This document shows, piece after piece, positions 1 to 9,756 of a DNA stretch of 64,000 nucleotides. Numbering within the stretch: the first letter of the stretch is position 1; each line of letters begins with the position of its first letter. The DNA is from JACWAE01 sp963847595 (GTDB lineage: Bacteria; Chloroflexota; Dehalococcoidia; SZUA-161), in the NCBI GenBank assembly GCA_963847595.1, contig CAWKAJ010000002.1, positions 1,684,547 through 1,748,546 on the forward strand, written 5' to 3'. The notes below the pieces were generated by a model. That model ran no database searches and was not told the DNA's origin. It saw nothing but the letters and a program-made list of their open reading frames with translations. Made by a program: the position numbers and the translations under genes.

Positions 1-284
1 TTATCAGGGGGCACAAGGCGGATAGACTGGGCAATGTGATATACAAAGGGATTTTCAGGGGAGACCAGCCGGTGATGGCGATGGCTGCGAAGTTCACCAT
101 CGCTGAGGTGGACGAGGTAGTGGAAGCCGGCGAGATCGATGCAGAGAATGTTATCACTCCCGGGATATTCGTGGACCGCATTGTGGGAATACCCGAGGAC
201 GGATTGGGCACTGACCGGAAATTGAAAGAGTTGATATACGAGTTGTATGAAATTGAGCCTGCCCGCAAATTGATGTGGGGCTAG
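1..284 (+). CDS. 3-oxoacid/acyl CoA-transferase subunit A, C-terminal part (5' cut off by window)
   Basis: The open frame enters from the window edge (first complete codon at base 3) and ends with TAG at 282-284; only about 93 C-terminal residues are present. The readable segment, with KADRLGNVIYKG followed by an acidic helix and the ending PARKLMWG, looks like the alpha subunit of family I CoA-transferases, which move CoA between acyl-CoA and a free acid in the cytoplasm. The next gene, 37 bases downstream on the same strand, is the matching beta subunit, which strongly supports the call. The substrate cannot be told from this fragment. A GTG at 36 is in frame but is internal, not the start. 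Confidence 0.85.
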   Translation, partial: IRGHKADRLGNVIYKGIFRGDQPVMAMAAKFTIAEVDEVVEAGEIDAENVITPGIFVDRIVGIPEDGLGTDRKLKELIYELYEIEPARKLMWG

Positions 285-321
285 GCTGCGGCCGGATTTT
301 AATTATAAGGGGGTTTTTGAG

Positions 322-984
322 ATGAAGCAGAGGTTAGACAGAAACGGAATTACGAAAAGGGCGGCGCAGGAGCTAAAAAGCGGCGACTACGTAAATCTGG
401 GGTTCGGCATGCCTAACCTGGTCGCCGACTATGCCGATAAGGGCGTGATATTCCAGACTGAAAACGGGGCTATCGGCTACGGACCTCTGGTCCCCTCCAC
501 CGACAAGGAGTCGGCGGATTTCCATTATCATGATGCTCTTGGAAGGTTCTGGGTGCCTGCGCCCGGCATGGCGGTATTCGATGTTCTCACCTCCTTCGCC
601 ATGATAAGAGGCGGCCGCATGATAGCCGTTCTGGGCGGGCTGCAAGTCTCGGAGAAGGGAGACCTGGCAAACTGGAATACCGGCGGCCCGCAAGGTGGTC
701 TTATAGGCGGCGCTATGGACCTGGCCTTCGGCGCGAAGACTGTGATTGTCACCATGGGTCACACCACCAAACACGGCAAGCCCCGGATATTGAAACAATG
801 CACCTTGCCCCTGACGGCCAAGGAGTGCGTGGATTTGATTGTTACCGACATCGCCGTCATCGAGGTCACGCCGAAGGGGCTTGTGCTCAAGGAGGTCGTC
901 CCAGGCTGGACGGCGAAAGAGGTACAGGCTCTGACCGAGCCCAGGCTCAAGGTAGCGCCTGACCTTAAAGAGATGGAGTTGTGA
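322..984 (+). CDS. 3-oxoacid/acyl CoA-transferase subunit B
   Basis: 220 residues, the usual length for the beta subunit of heterodimeric family I CoA-transferases (succinyl-CoA:3-ketoacid, butyrate-acetoacetate or glutaconate type). The catalytic glutamate, which forms the CoA thioester intermediate in this family, is Glu47 in the TENGAIG motif. The Gly-rich GGPQGGLIGGAMDLAFGA stretch typical of the family lies near residues 113-130. The ATG at 322 follows an AAGGGGG ribosome site. It forms a two-gene operon with the subunit A fragment upstream. Substrate is not decidable from sequence alone; fatty-acid, ketone-body or amino-acid fermentation roles are all possible. Confidence 0.9.
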   Translation: MKQRLDRNGITKRAAQELKSGDYVNLGFGMPNLVADYADKGVIFQTENGAIGYGPLVPSTDKESADFHYHDALGRFWVPAPGMAVFDVLTSFAMIRGGRMIAVLGGLQVSEKGDLANWNTGGPQGGLIGGAMDLAFGAKTVIVTMGHTTKHGKPRILKQCTLPLTAKECVDLIVTDIAVIEVTPKGLVLKEVVPGWTAKEVQALTEPRLKVAPDLKEMEL

Positions 985-991
985 TGGTGTA

Positions 992-1038
992 GGGGCACAG
1001 CGCGCTGTACCCTATAAAGACAGGCTATGGAGCCTGTC
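992..1038. repeat. Two tandem hairpins between convergent genes
   Basis: A palindrome at 992-1012 (GGGCACAG with CTGTaCCC) is followed by an 8-bp stem GACAGGCT/AGCCTGTC at 1019-1038 with an ATGG loop. They sit just beyond the stop of the CoA-transferase operon and before the end of the convergent acetyltransferase gene. There is no clear T-run, so termination is a guess. The first palindrome resembles the one at 21622-21644, which suggests a dispersed repeat family. Confidence 0.6.
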
Positions 1039-1075
1039 CCACCAGATGTAGTACAGACATCCTTGCCTGTGCTCT

Positions 1076-1531
1076 TTAAAACCAGATGCGGAAGCCGTAG
1101 GCCTCTGGCTCAAAGCCCACGGAGCGGTACAGTCGGTGTGCCTCCTTGCGCCTTCTGTGGCTGCACAGCTCGATCCTGTGGCATCCCTCTTGCTTGGCTC
1201 GGACGATGGTATATTCCATGAGCTTCTTCCCGATGCCCTTACGCCGGTATTTGTGATCGACCACCAAGTTTTCCACCAGGGCATAGGGTGTGGCGCCATG
1301 GGAAAGGTTGGGTATGATGAAAAGAGCCACGGTGCCCACAACCTCGCCCTCGTATTCAGCGACCAGAAGCTGACGCCCGGAATTGTTGGAAATCTCAGCG
1401 AACACCCTTCGGTAATCATCCCGGGAAGTGCTCGAATGCTGCTCGACTTTGGTGGTAATCATACTCAATTCATGGTAAAGCTCAAGTATGCGAGGTAGGT
1501 CGCTTTCTTTAGCCAGTCTGATCTCTGTCAT
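1076..1531 (-). CDS. GNAT family N-acetyltransferase
   Basis: About 151 residues from the chosen ATG at 1531. It carries the acetyl-CoA binding motif of the GNAT fold in YRRKGIGKKLMEYTI (Arg-x-x-Gly-x-Gly) and a typical N-terminus MTEIRLAKESDLPRILELY. The frame stays open to 1591, but a promoter with TTGACA at 1591-1586 and TATGCT at 1568-1563 overlaps that extension, and AGAAGG lies in front of 1531, so the shorter start is preferred. The substrate is unknown. The gene is single and convergent with the CoA-transferase operon. Confidence 0.85.
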   Translation of the reverse strand: MTEIRLAKESDLPRILELYHELSMITTKVEQHSSTSRDDYRRVFAEISNNSGRQLLVAEYEGEVVGTVALFIIPNLSHGATPYALVENLVVDHKYRRKGIGKKLMEYTIVRAKQEGCHRIELCSHRRRKEAHRLYRSVGFEPEAYGFRIWF

Positions 1532-1562
1532 GTTGTAAAATGCCTTCTTATCGGGCAGGGGT

Positions 1563-1591
1563 AGCATAGAATAGGCTTTGCCTGGTGTCAA
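1563..1591 (-). promoter_or_regulatory. Sigma70-type promoter for the GNAT gene
   Basis: Read on the minus strand: TTGACA (1591-1586), 17-base spacer, TATGCT (1568-1563). The transcript would start about 25 bases before the chosen ATG at 1531, which settles the start choice. Confidence 0.6.
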
Positions 1592-1639
1592 TGTGCGTGT
1601 ATGGTTTGATATAATCGTGAAAATTGGGTCGCGCGGCTA

Positions 1640-1668
1640 TTGACATATAACTACAAATATGATAGTAT
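1640..1668 (+). promoter_or_regulatory. Sigma70-type promoter for rpoBC
   Basis: Perfect TTGACA at 1640-1645, 17-base spacer, TAGTAT at 1663-1668 in an AT-rich stretch. The untranslated leader to the ATG at 1800 would be about 125 bases. No ribosomal protein genes lie immediately upstream, so rpoBC appears to have its own promoter here. Confidence 0.65.
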
Positions 1669-1799
1669 TTATTTTTGCAAGTAAAAAGCTATCTATATTT
1701 GTGCAACTCAATCTCCTATGTTATTAACTCCAAAACCAGCTCCAGCTCTCTCTTATTTTGCAGTACCTTTCTAAGTCTTTGTCTGAAAGGCGGTTCACC

Positions 1800-4700
1800 A
1801 TGTCTTTAGACGTATCCCAAAGTGTAAATTTGGGTATGAGGAAGTCCTACGCTAGAATCCCTCTGCTCCTCGAGACGCCGAACCTCATCCAAATTCAGCA
1901 GCAGTCCTATAGATGGGTCTGCGACCCTTCCTTAGACGGCGGGCTCATGGAGCTTTTCGCTGAGATCTCGCCGATTAAGGACTTCGCCGGCACTCGCTAC
2001 GAACTCCATTTCCCCAGCTACGGCTTCGGCACCAATGCTGAGATGCCTGCATTTAAGGATGAACGTTCTTTCTGGGAATATATGTGGGCTGCTGCCAAGT
2101 ACTCGGAGCAGGAGTGCTATGAGCGCGACGCTACCTATGCAGTGCCCCTAAAGGTAAAAGTGCGGCTGATGGTTAAAGAGAGCGGGGAGATCAAAGAGCA
2201 GGATGTTTTCATGGGGGACTTCCCCCTGATGACCGCCAAAGGCACCTTCATTGTCAATGGAGCCGAGCGTGTGGTGGTAAGCCAGCTTGTTCGCTCCCCG
2301 GGCGTTTATTTCACCGTCGATGAGGATCCGGCCACCGGCCAGAGGTTATGTTCCGCTAAACTCATCCCGAATCGTGGGGCCTGGCTGGAGTTCGACACCA
2401 GCAGCCATGGCCTTGTCTCAGTGAAAGTCGACCGAAAGCGAAAGATACCGGTTACCACGCTTCTCCGCGCTATAAGTGACGCTGACCATCCGTATGGCAG
2501 TAACGATGCTTTGCTCAAGCTGTTCGCCAAGGTGGATACTAACGCTGATCGCAAGTATATCCAGGCAACACTGGAACGCGAGCCGGCGATTAAGACCGAA
2601 GAGGAGGCGTTAATAGACTTCTACAAGCGGCTGAGGCCTGGAGACCCCCCTACACTCGATAACGCTCGCGGATTGGTGAACTCCCTCTTTTTCAACTCGC
2701 GGCGCTACGACCTAGGCAAGGTGGGCCGCTATAAGCTCAATAAGAGGCTCGGTCTCAACCTCCTGCCTGCTCAGAGAGTCCTTGCCAAAGAGGACCTGGT
2801 AGAGATTGTGAAGCACATAATAAAGGTAAACAACGGCGAGGATACCCCCGATGACATAGACCATCTGGGCAACCGCCGGGTGCGGGCAGTCGGGGAGCTT
2901 TTACAGAACCAGATTCGCATCGGGCTGCTGCGTATGGAGCGCGTCGTCCGGGAACGGATGAGCCTGCTTCCTCCAGAGTCAGCGACCCCCAGCACTCTGG
3001 TAAACAGCCGCCCTGTGGTGGCTGCCATCAGGGAGTTCTTCGGCAGCTCGCAGCTCTCTCAATTCATGGACCAAACCAACCCTCTGGCTGAGCTAACCCA
3101 TAAGCGCCGACTTTCGGCGTTAGGCCCCGGAGGCCTCTCCCGGGAGAGAGCTGGCTTCGATGTGCGCGACGTGCACCATTCCCACTATGGCAGGATATGT
3201 CCTATTGAGACCCCTGAAGGGCCCAACATCGGCCTTATCGGCTCTTTGGCCACCTATGCCCGCGTCAATGAATATGGTTTCATAGAGACCCCTTACCGAA
3301 AAGTAGTCAAAGAGTTGGGCAGCAAATCGCCCGAGCTTCCTGGCAAGTCCGTTGCTGAGGACGTGATCACTTCCAAGAAGGAAGTTGTGGCTAAGGCAGG
3401 CACAGTGATAACCCAGGAGGTAGCGCGCAGGCTTGCCAGTCTCTCTTCACGCCATATTAAGATTAAACCTTTTGTCTCGGAGGAGGTCAAATATCTCTCC
3501 GCCGATGAAGAGGAGAACTTCATAATAGCACAGGCTAACACACGTCTGGATAAGAAGAACCAGTTCGCCGCCGATAAAATCGAGGTCAGGCATGGCGAAA
3601 AGTTCTTGATGGAAGCGCCGGACAATGTCGACTTCATGGATGTATCGCCGAGGCAAATCGTTAGCGTAACCACCTCGCTGATACCTTTCCTTGAGCACGA
3701 TGACGCTAACCGGGCTCTCATGGGTTCTAACATGCAGCGCCAGGCTGTGCCCTTGATTCAGCCCCAGGCCCCATTGATCGCCACGGGGATGGAGAGAGAA
3801 GCAGCCCGCGACAGCGGCCAGGTGCTCTTCGCTCCCAACGATGCCGAGGTAATATCCGTCTCGGCCAATGGGATTGTTCTCAAAGGTGATGGGGGAAAGG
3901 AACAGTCTTTCTCGCTGAGCAAGTTTGCCCGCTCCAATCAGGGGACTTGCATAAACCAGAGGCCGTTGGTGAGTAAGGGGGATCGGGTCAAGCGGGGTCA
4001 GGTCCTGGCAGATGGCTCTTCCACTGACGGCGGGGAGTTGGCGCTGGGGCAGAACGTCCTCTGTGCCTTCTTAAGCTGGGAAGGATACAACTTTGAGGAT
4101 GCCATCGTGATCTCTGAGAGCTTGATCAAACAGGATAAATTCAGCTCAATTCACATCGAAAGATATGAGGTAGAGGCCAGGGATACCAAATTGGGCCCTG
4201 AGGAGATAACCAGGGATATACCCAATATCGGCGAGGAAAGCCTGCGTAACCTTGACGAGCATGGCATTATTCGCATTGGCGCCGAAGTTGGGTCAGGCGA
4301 TATCCTGGTGGGGAAGATAACCCCCAAAGGTGAAAGAGGGCTCACCGCTGAAGAGAAGCTCCTGCGGGCTATATTTGGAGAAAAAGCCCGCGAGGTCAAG
4401 GATACCTCTCTCAGGGTGCCTCACGGCGAATATGGCAAAGTCATAGATGTTCGGGTTCTCACCCGCGACGATAACCATGACCTCCCTCCTGGGGTCAACC
4501 AGATGGTGCGAGTCTTCGTGGCTCAAATGCGAAAGATCAGCGAAGGGGATAAGATGGCTGGGCGTCACGGCAATAAAGGGGTGGTGGCCCGCATCCTGCC
4601 CGGAAGAGGATATGCCTTTCCTGCCTGATGGCCGTCCGGTCGAGATTATACTCAGTCCGCTGGGTGTCCCTTCCCGAATGAACATCGGTCAACTCATGGA

Positions 4701-5562
4701 GACGCATCTGGGGTGGGCAGCAAGCACCCTTGGCTTTAAGGCCCTGTCCCCCGTCTTCGATGGTGCTGACGATGACTCTCTTGAGGATGCCTTGGCGCGG
4801 GCCTGGATAGCGCGCAAGGCGGGAGCAATCGACTGGGAGAGGGATGGAGGCAGCATTAAGATAGAGGAAGTCAAATCTTGGCTTAACGAACATGGTTATG
4901 ATGGTGAAAAGATATTCAGCGACAAGGTTAAGGGCGAGGCAAGACGGGTCTGTCTTGAGCTCTGGATGGAGGAGATCGGCGTAGACGTCTCATCGCTGAA
5001 GGCCGAGGAAATCGATAAGATGGTGGAGAAGCTAGGCCAGGAGAAGGGGCTATCGCCTCCTATCTTTGGCAAGACGGTTATCTATGATGGACGCTCTGGC
5101 GAGCCCTTAGACCAGCCGGTGACCGTAGGCAACATATATATGATGAAGCTCATACACCTGGTCGAGGATAAGATACACGCCAGGTCCACGGGGCCTTATT
5201 CATTGATCACGCAGCAGCCCCTGGGTGGCAAGGCACAATTTGGTGGGCAACGCTTCGGTGAGATGGAAGTGTGGGCGCTGGAGGCTTATGGCGCGGCCCA
5301 TAATCTTCAGGAAATGCTCACCGTCAAGTCCGACGATGTGGTGGGGAGGGTCAAGACCTATGAGGCTATCGTCAATGGAGAGGACATATTGGAAGCAGGC
5401 GTACCGGAATCATTCAAGGTTCTGGTCAAAGAGCTGCAAAGCCTGGGCTTGGCTATAGAGGTGCTAAATGAGGACGAGGAGAGGGTGACGTATTTGATGG
5501 AATCTGCGGCAGAAGCACCAAGGCTGGGAATAAATCTGGCCGGTTTTGAGGAGCGTGAATAA
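1800..5562 (+). CDS. rpoB: DNA-directed RNA polymerase beta subunit, interrupted by a one-base frameshift
   Basis: Beta subunit of RNA polymerase, about 1250 residues when the two frames are joined, a normal length. The first frame (1800 to about 4601) carries the N-terminal lobes, the rifampicin region (GSSQLSQFMDQTNP) and the GRHGNKGVVARILP segment. It then runs into a stop at 4628. The second frame resumes with EEDMPFLPDG and continues to 5562 through the conserved C-terminal clamp (KAQFGGQRFGEMEVWALEAYGAA). One extra G in CCCGG at 4599-4603 explains the shift. The ATG at 1800 with AAAGGCGG in front is preferred over an in-frame TTG at 1758. The stop overlaps the rpoC start by one base (TAATG). 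Since rpoB is essential and no other copy is visible, a sequence error is the simplest reading. Confidence 0.9.
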
Positions 5563-8500
5563 TGCTCGAGGTCAATGACTTCACTACTGTTCGAATCTCC
5601 CTGGCATCACCGGAACAAATCAGGGGCTGGTCCTATGGAGAGGTGACCAAGCCCGAGACTCTCAACTATCGTACTTTGAAGCCCGAGAAGGACGGCCTTT
5701 TCTGCGAGAAGATATTTGGCCCGACCAAGGACTTCGAGTGCTATTGCGGCAAATACAAGAAGATACGTTACAAGGGTATTGTCTGCGATAAGTGCGGCGT
5801 CGAGGTGGCTCGCTCCAAGGTGAGAAGAGAGCGCATGGGGCACATCAATCTGGCTGCCCCGGTTAGCCATATCTGGTTTGTAAAAGGTACCCCCAGCCAT
5901 ATGGGCCTGCTTCTTAATATCTCGCCTCGCAACCTGGAGCAGGTAATCTACTTTGCCAAATTCATCATCACCACTGTAGACGAGGAGAAGAGAAACCAGG
6001 CCTTAAAACAGCTTCGTGATGATATGGCCCAGCAGTACTCGGAGAAAGAGAAGGCACTAACGGATAAGATCGAGAGCTTAAAACCTCAGGGAGGAGCAGA
6101 GCCCAGCGATGAGAAAGTGCAGCAAGAGATAAAACAACTGCAGCAACATAATGCCGAAGAAAAAAGGAAACTCGATAGCGAACTCAGGGAAAAGATTGAC
6201 GATCTGGAGAGTCTTGTGCCGTTAACTCTGCTCAGCGCAAGTAGAAATCGCGAGCTAAGGCAAAGATGGGGCGATGTTTTCAGCGCAGGTATGGGGGCGG
6301 AAGCCATACTCGAGATACTGGGCACTCTCGATCTAGAACAGATGCGCCAGGACCTTTATCGAGAGGCAGCCTCTACGTCAGGGCAAAGAAGCAAGAAAGC
6401 GATCAAAATGCTGCGGGTTGTTGAGGCCTTCCGCAAGAGCGGCAACAAGCCGGAGTGGATGGTCCTTACCGTTCTTCCGGTTTTGCCCCCGGAGCTGCGT
6501 CCCATGGTGCAGCTCGATGGCGGCAGATTTGCTACCAGCGATTTGAATGATCTCTACCGCAGGGTTATCAACCGCAATAACCGCCTGCGCCGGCTGCTGG
6601 AGATTGGCGCCCCCGAGATAATCACCCGCAATGAGAAGCGCATGCTTCAAGAAGCAGTCGATTCCCTGATCGACAACGGGCGACGGGGAAGGGCGGTAGT
6701 CACCGGGAACAACCATAAACTGAAGTCCCTTTCGGATATGCTCCGGGGCAAGCAGGGCAGATTCAGGCAGAACCTTCTGGGTAAACGCGTGGACTACAGC
6801 GGCAGGTCTGTTATTGTAGCTGGCCCTGAGCTGAAGCTGCATCAATGCGGATTGCCCAGAAGAATGGCCCTCGAGCTGTTCAAGCCGTTTATTATGCGGC
6901 GTCTGGTCGGAAGGGGACTGGCCCTCAATATCAGGAGCGCCAAACGTATTGTGGAGCGTGGCAAGCCTGAGGTCTGGGACATTCTCGAAGAAGTGGTGAA
7001 AGAGCGCCCGGTCCTGCTCAATCGTGCGCCAACGCTTCACAGGCTAGGCATTCAAGCCTTCCAACCTGTGCTCATCGGCGGCAGCGCTATCCAGGTGCAT
7101 CCGTTAGTCTGCGTGGCTTTCAACGCAGACTTCGATGGCGACCAGATGGCAGTCCATGTTCCCCTGTCGAAAGCAGCGGTTGAAGAGGCCAACAAGGTAA
7201 TGCTCAGCGTCTACAATATGCTGCTGCCCAGTTCCGGCGAGCCTGTGGTGGCGCCAACCCTGGATATTGTCCTTGGCTGCTACTATCTGACTATGATGAA
7301 GCCTGGGATGAAGGGCGAGGGGATGGTATTCAGCAGCTTCGATGAGGCCAAGCTTGCCTATGAAATGGGCATCATCGATAGCAGCGCTGAGATCGAGGTC
7401 AGGGACCCAAACGATGCAGCCAAGAGAATCAAGACCAGCGTCGGCCGCATCATTTTCAACGAGGTTCTGCCCAAGGAGCTTGGCTTCCGTAATCAGCTTA
7501 TGGACAAGAAGGTGCTGAAAGCTATTGTTGCTGAGTGTCATCGGCTCCTGGGCAATGAGGGCACTGCTACCATGGTCGATAACATCAAGAGCCTTGGCTT
7601 CCACTACGCCACCAAGTCGGGCATCACCATCGCCATTAACGATGTCAAGGTCCCTAAAGATAAGGTGAAGATATTGGAGCAGGCTGATGGCAGAATTGCC
7701 GAAATAGATAAACAGTATCAAAGGGGCTTGATAACCGATGATGAGCGCTACAATAGCGCAGTGACTATATGGACGCAGGCGACCGAGGAAATTCAGGCCG
7801 CCCTGGAACGCTCTATGGATAAATACGGGGCAATCTTTATGATGGCCTCCTCGGGCGCTAAAGGTAACATCTCCCAGATCAGGCAGATGGCTGGGATGCG
7901 AGGTTTGATGACCGACCCCTCCGGGCGGATTATCGACCTGCCCATTAAGTCGAGCTTCCGCGAGGGCCTTGCGGTATTGGAGTACTTCATATCCACCCAT
8001 GGTGCCCGTAAAGGTCTGGCTGACACAGCCCTGAGGACATCTGATAGCGGCTACCTTACCAGGAGGCTGATCGATGTGTCCCAGGAAGTGATTGTGAGCG
8101 AGGAGGACTGCGGAGCTATAACTGGCATCTGGGTCTTTGAGCCGATCGACAAGAGTCTTCTGGCGCCGCTCACCGACCGCATTGTGGGCCGCATGGCTGC
8201 TGCTCCTATAGCTCATCCCAAGACCGGCGAGATTATCGTCAACCGCAACGAGGAGATCAACGAAGACAAAGCGAAAGAGATCGCTAAGGCTGGGGTTAAG
8301 AGGCTTCAGGTCAGGTCTCCGCTGAGCTGCCAGTCAAGGCGTGGCATCTGTCAGATGTGCTATGGCAGAAGCTTGGCTCGGGGGCATCTCGTTTCCATGG
8401 GGGAGGCTGTGGGGATTATCGCTGCCCAGAGCATCGGAGAGCCGGGGACCCAGTTGACGATGCGTACCTTCCACACTGGCGGTGTGGCCGGGCTGGACAT

Positions 8501-9557
8501 CACCAGCGGCTTGCCGCGCGTTGAGGAGTTGTTTGAGGCCAGGTCGCCCAAGAGCCAAGCCATAATCTCGGAGATAGAAGGCATCGTTGAGATAACCCGC
8601 AGCGAAGAGGGAAGGAAGATCAGGGTCACGAGCTCAGAGGTCTACCGCGATGATTACAGTATACCCAAAGGCTATGAGGTGATGGTGGAAAACGAGCAGT
8701 GGGTTGATGCTGCCACTGTGCTGGCCAGGCCCGCCACTCCTGCAGAGGGAAAGGGAGGAAAGGCGGCAAAGGAAGGGAAGGCGGCAAAGGAAGGGAAGGA
8801 AGCCCCTGTTGCGCAGCCGCTTATCGCTCGAGTAGGGGGCAAGGTGGAAGTGCGCAAGAACCAGCTCTCCCTGCTGTACGAGGAGAAGGAGAGTCGTGAA
8901 TATCTGGTGTCTCCCGTGACCCCGATTTTGGTGGAGAAGGGGGCCAGGGTGAAGGCGGGGGACAAGCTTACCGAAGGCCTGATTCACCCACAGGATATCT
9001 TGCATATACGGGGACGCGAGGCTGTGCAGCAGTACCTGGTGGACGAGGTACAAAAGGTCTATCGTTCCCAGGGCGTAAATATTAACGACAAGCACATCGA
9101 GATCATAGTCCACCAGATGTTGCGCAAGGTCAGGGTCGATTCCCCTGGTGACACGGAGTTCTTGCCCGGCGACCTGGTGGATGGCCTGTTGTATGAGGAT
9201 ATAAATGCCAAGGTGCTGGCTGAAGGGGGCGAGCCGGCAACTGCCAAGCCTGTGCTCCTGGGCATCACCAGAACAGCGCTGAGCACTGACAGCTTCCTGG
9301 CAAAGGCCTCCTTCCAGGAGACAACGCGGGTGCTTACCGAGGCTGCCATCATGGGCAGCACCGATAGATTGACAGGGCTTAAAGAGAACGTTATCATCGG
9401 CAAGCTCATTCCAGCCCGCAGCGAGTTCTCCCTGGCTGCCAAAAAACGTCCGGCATTGCCTGTAGCGGAAGCTGAGGGCGAAAAGGAATCTGATACGGAG
9501 GCCAAGGCGGAAGCCAAGGATGACTCTGTTGACTCGAAGCCGGATACCTCCGAGTAG
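5562..9557 (+). CDS. rpoC: DNA-directed RNA polymerase beta' subunit
   Basis: 1331 residues, complete. The catalytic magnesium motif NADFDGDQM lies near residues 521-529. The N-terminal zinc ribbon is CYCGKYKK followed by CDKCGVE (residues about 66-90), and the second zinc site ends in CQSRRGICQMCYGRS. The trigger-loop region FREGLAVLEYFISTHGARKG is intact. Two lineage features stand out: a charged coiled-coil insertion around residues 145-225, and a short low-complexity linker of repeated GKAAKE units near residues 1065-1083 encoded by a tandem DNA repeat (about 8750-8805). The C-terminus is an acidic tail. The start overlaps the rpoB stop, and a strong terminator follows at 9640. Confidence 0.97.
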   Translation: MLEVNDFTTVRISLASPEQIRGWSYGEVTKPETLNYRTLKPEKDGLFCEKIFGPTKDFECYCGKYKKIRYKGIVCDKCGVEVARSKVRRERMGHINLAAPVSHIWFVKGTPSHMGLLLNISPRNLEQVIYFAKFIITTVDEEKRNQALKQLRDDMAQQYSEKEKALTDKIESLKPQGGAEPSDEKVQQEIKQLQQHNAEEKRKLDSELREKIDDLESLVPLTLLSASRNRELRQRWGDVFSAGMGAEAILEILGTLDLEQMRQDLYREAASTSGQRSKKAIKMLRVVEAFRKSGNKPEWMVLTVLPVLPPELRPMVQLDGGRFATSDLNDLYRRVINRNNRLRRLLEIGAPEIITRNEKRMLQEAVDSLIDNGRRGRAVVTGNNHKLKSLSDMLRGKQGRFRQNLLGKRVDYSGRSVIVAGPELKLHQCGLPRRMALELFKPFIMRRLVGRGLALNIRSAKRIVERGKPEVWDILEEVVKERPVLLNRAPTLHRLGIQAFQPVLIGGSAIQVHPLVCVAFNADFDGDQMAVHVPLSKAAVEEANKVMLSVYNMLLPSSGEPVVAPTLDIVLGCYYLTMMKPGMKGEGMVFSSFDEAKLAYEMGIIDSSAEIEVRDPNDAAKRIKTSVGRIIFNEVLPKELGFRNQLMDKKVLKAIVAECHRLLGNEGTATMVDNIKSLGFHYATKSGITIAINDVKVPKDKVKILEQADGRIAEIDKQYQRGLITDDERYNSAVTIWTQATEEIQAALERSMDKYGAIFMMASSGAKGNISQIRQMAGMRGLMTDPSGRIIDLPIKSSFREGLAVLEYFISTHGARKGLADTALRTSDSGYLTRRLIDVSQEVIVSEEDCGAITGIWVFEPIDKSLLAPLTDRIVGRMAAAPIAHPKTGEIIVNRNEEINEDKAKEIAKAGVKRLQVRSPLSCQSRRGICQMCYGRSLARGHLVSMGEAVGIIAAQSIGEPGTQLTMRTFHTGGVAGLDITSGLPRVEELFEARSPKSQAIISEIEGIVEITRSEEGRKIRVTSSEVYRDDYSIPKGYEVMVENEQWVDAATVLARPATPAEGKGGKAAKEGKAAKEGKEAPVAQPLIARVGGKVEVRKNQLSLLYEEKESREYLVSPVTPILVEKGARVKAGDKLTEGLIHPQDILHIRGREAVQQYLVDEVQKVYRSQGVNINDKHIEIIVHQMLRKVRVDSPGDTEFLPGDLVDGLLYEDINAKVLAEGGEPATAKPVLLGITRTALSTDSFLAKASFQETTRVLTEAAIMGSTDRLTGLKENVIIGKLIPARSEFSLAAKKRPALPVAEAEGEKESDTEAKAEAKDDSVDSKPDTSE

Positions 9558-9639
9558 TTGTCTGGCGCCTGTTTAAGCAAACCGTCGATAATCTAGCTGA
9601 GCGGCGGTGGGGATGTCTAAGTGCGAAGATACCGTGCAA

Positions 9640-9674
9640 AAAGCCAGTCCTTCACTTTGTGAAGGACTGGCTTT
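9640..9674 (+). terminator. Rho-independent terminator after rpoBC
   Basis: A perfect 16-bp stem (AAAGCCAGTCCTTCAC with its complement) and a TTT loop, followed by GTTTATGTTGTTATTG. It lies 83 bases after the rpoC stop and ends the operon. Confidence 0.85.
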
Positions 9675-9756
9675 GTTTATGTTGTTATTGTATGCCAATC
9701 CAGCGCGAAGCCATTCTAGTTGAGGCTCGTTATCGGAAGCAAGGCGGGTGAAAGTA

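Noticed and set aside
4599..4628. Programmed +1 frameshift in rpoB
   Set aside because: A CCC slippery codon is present, but no stimulating ribosome site or immediate stop is seen and no known rpoB uses recoding. A base error is simpler, so it is listed only as something to check.
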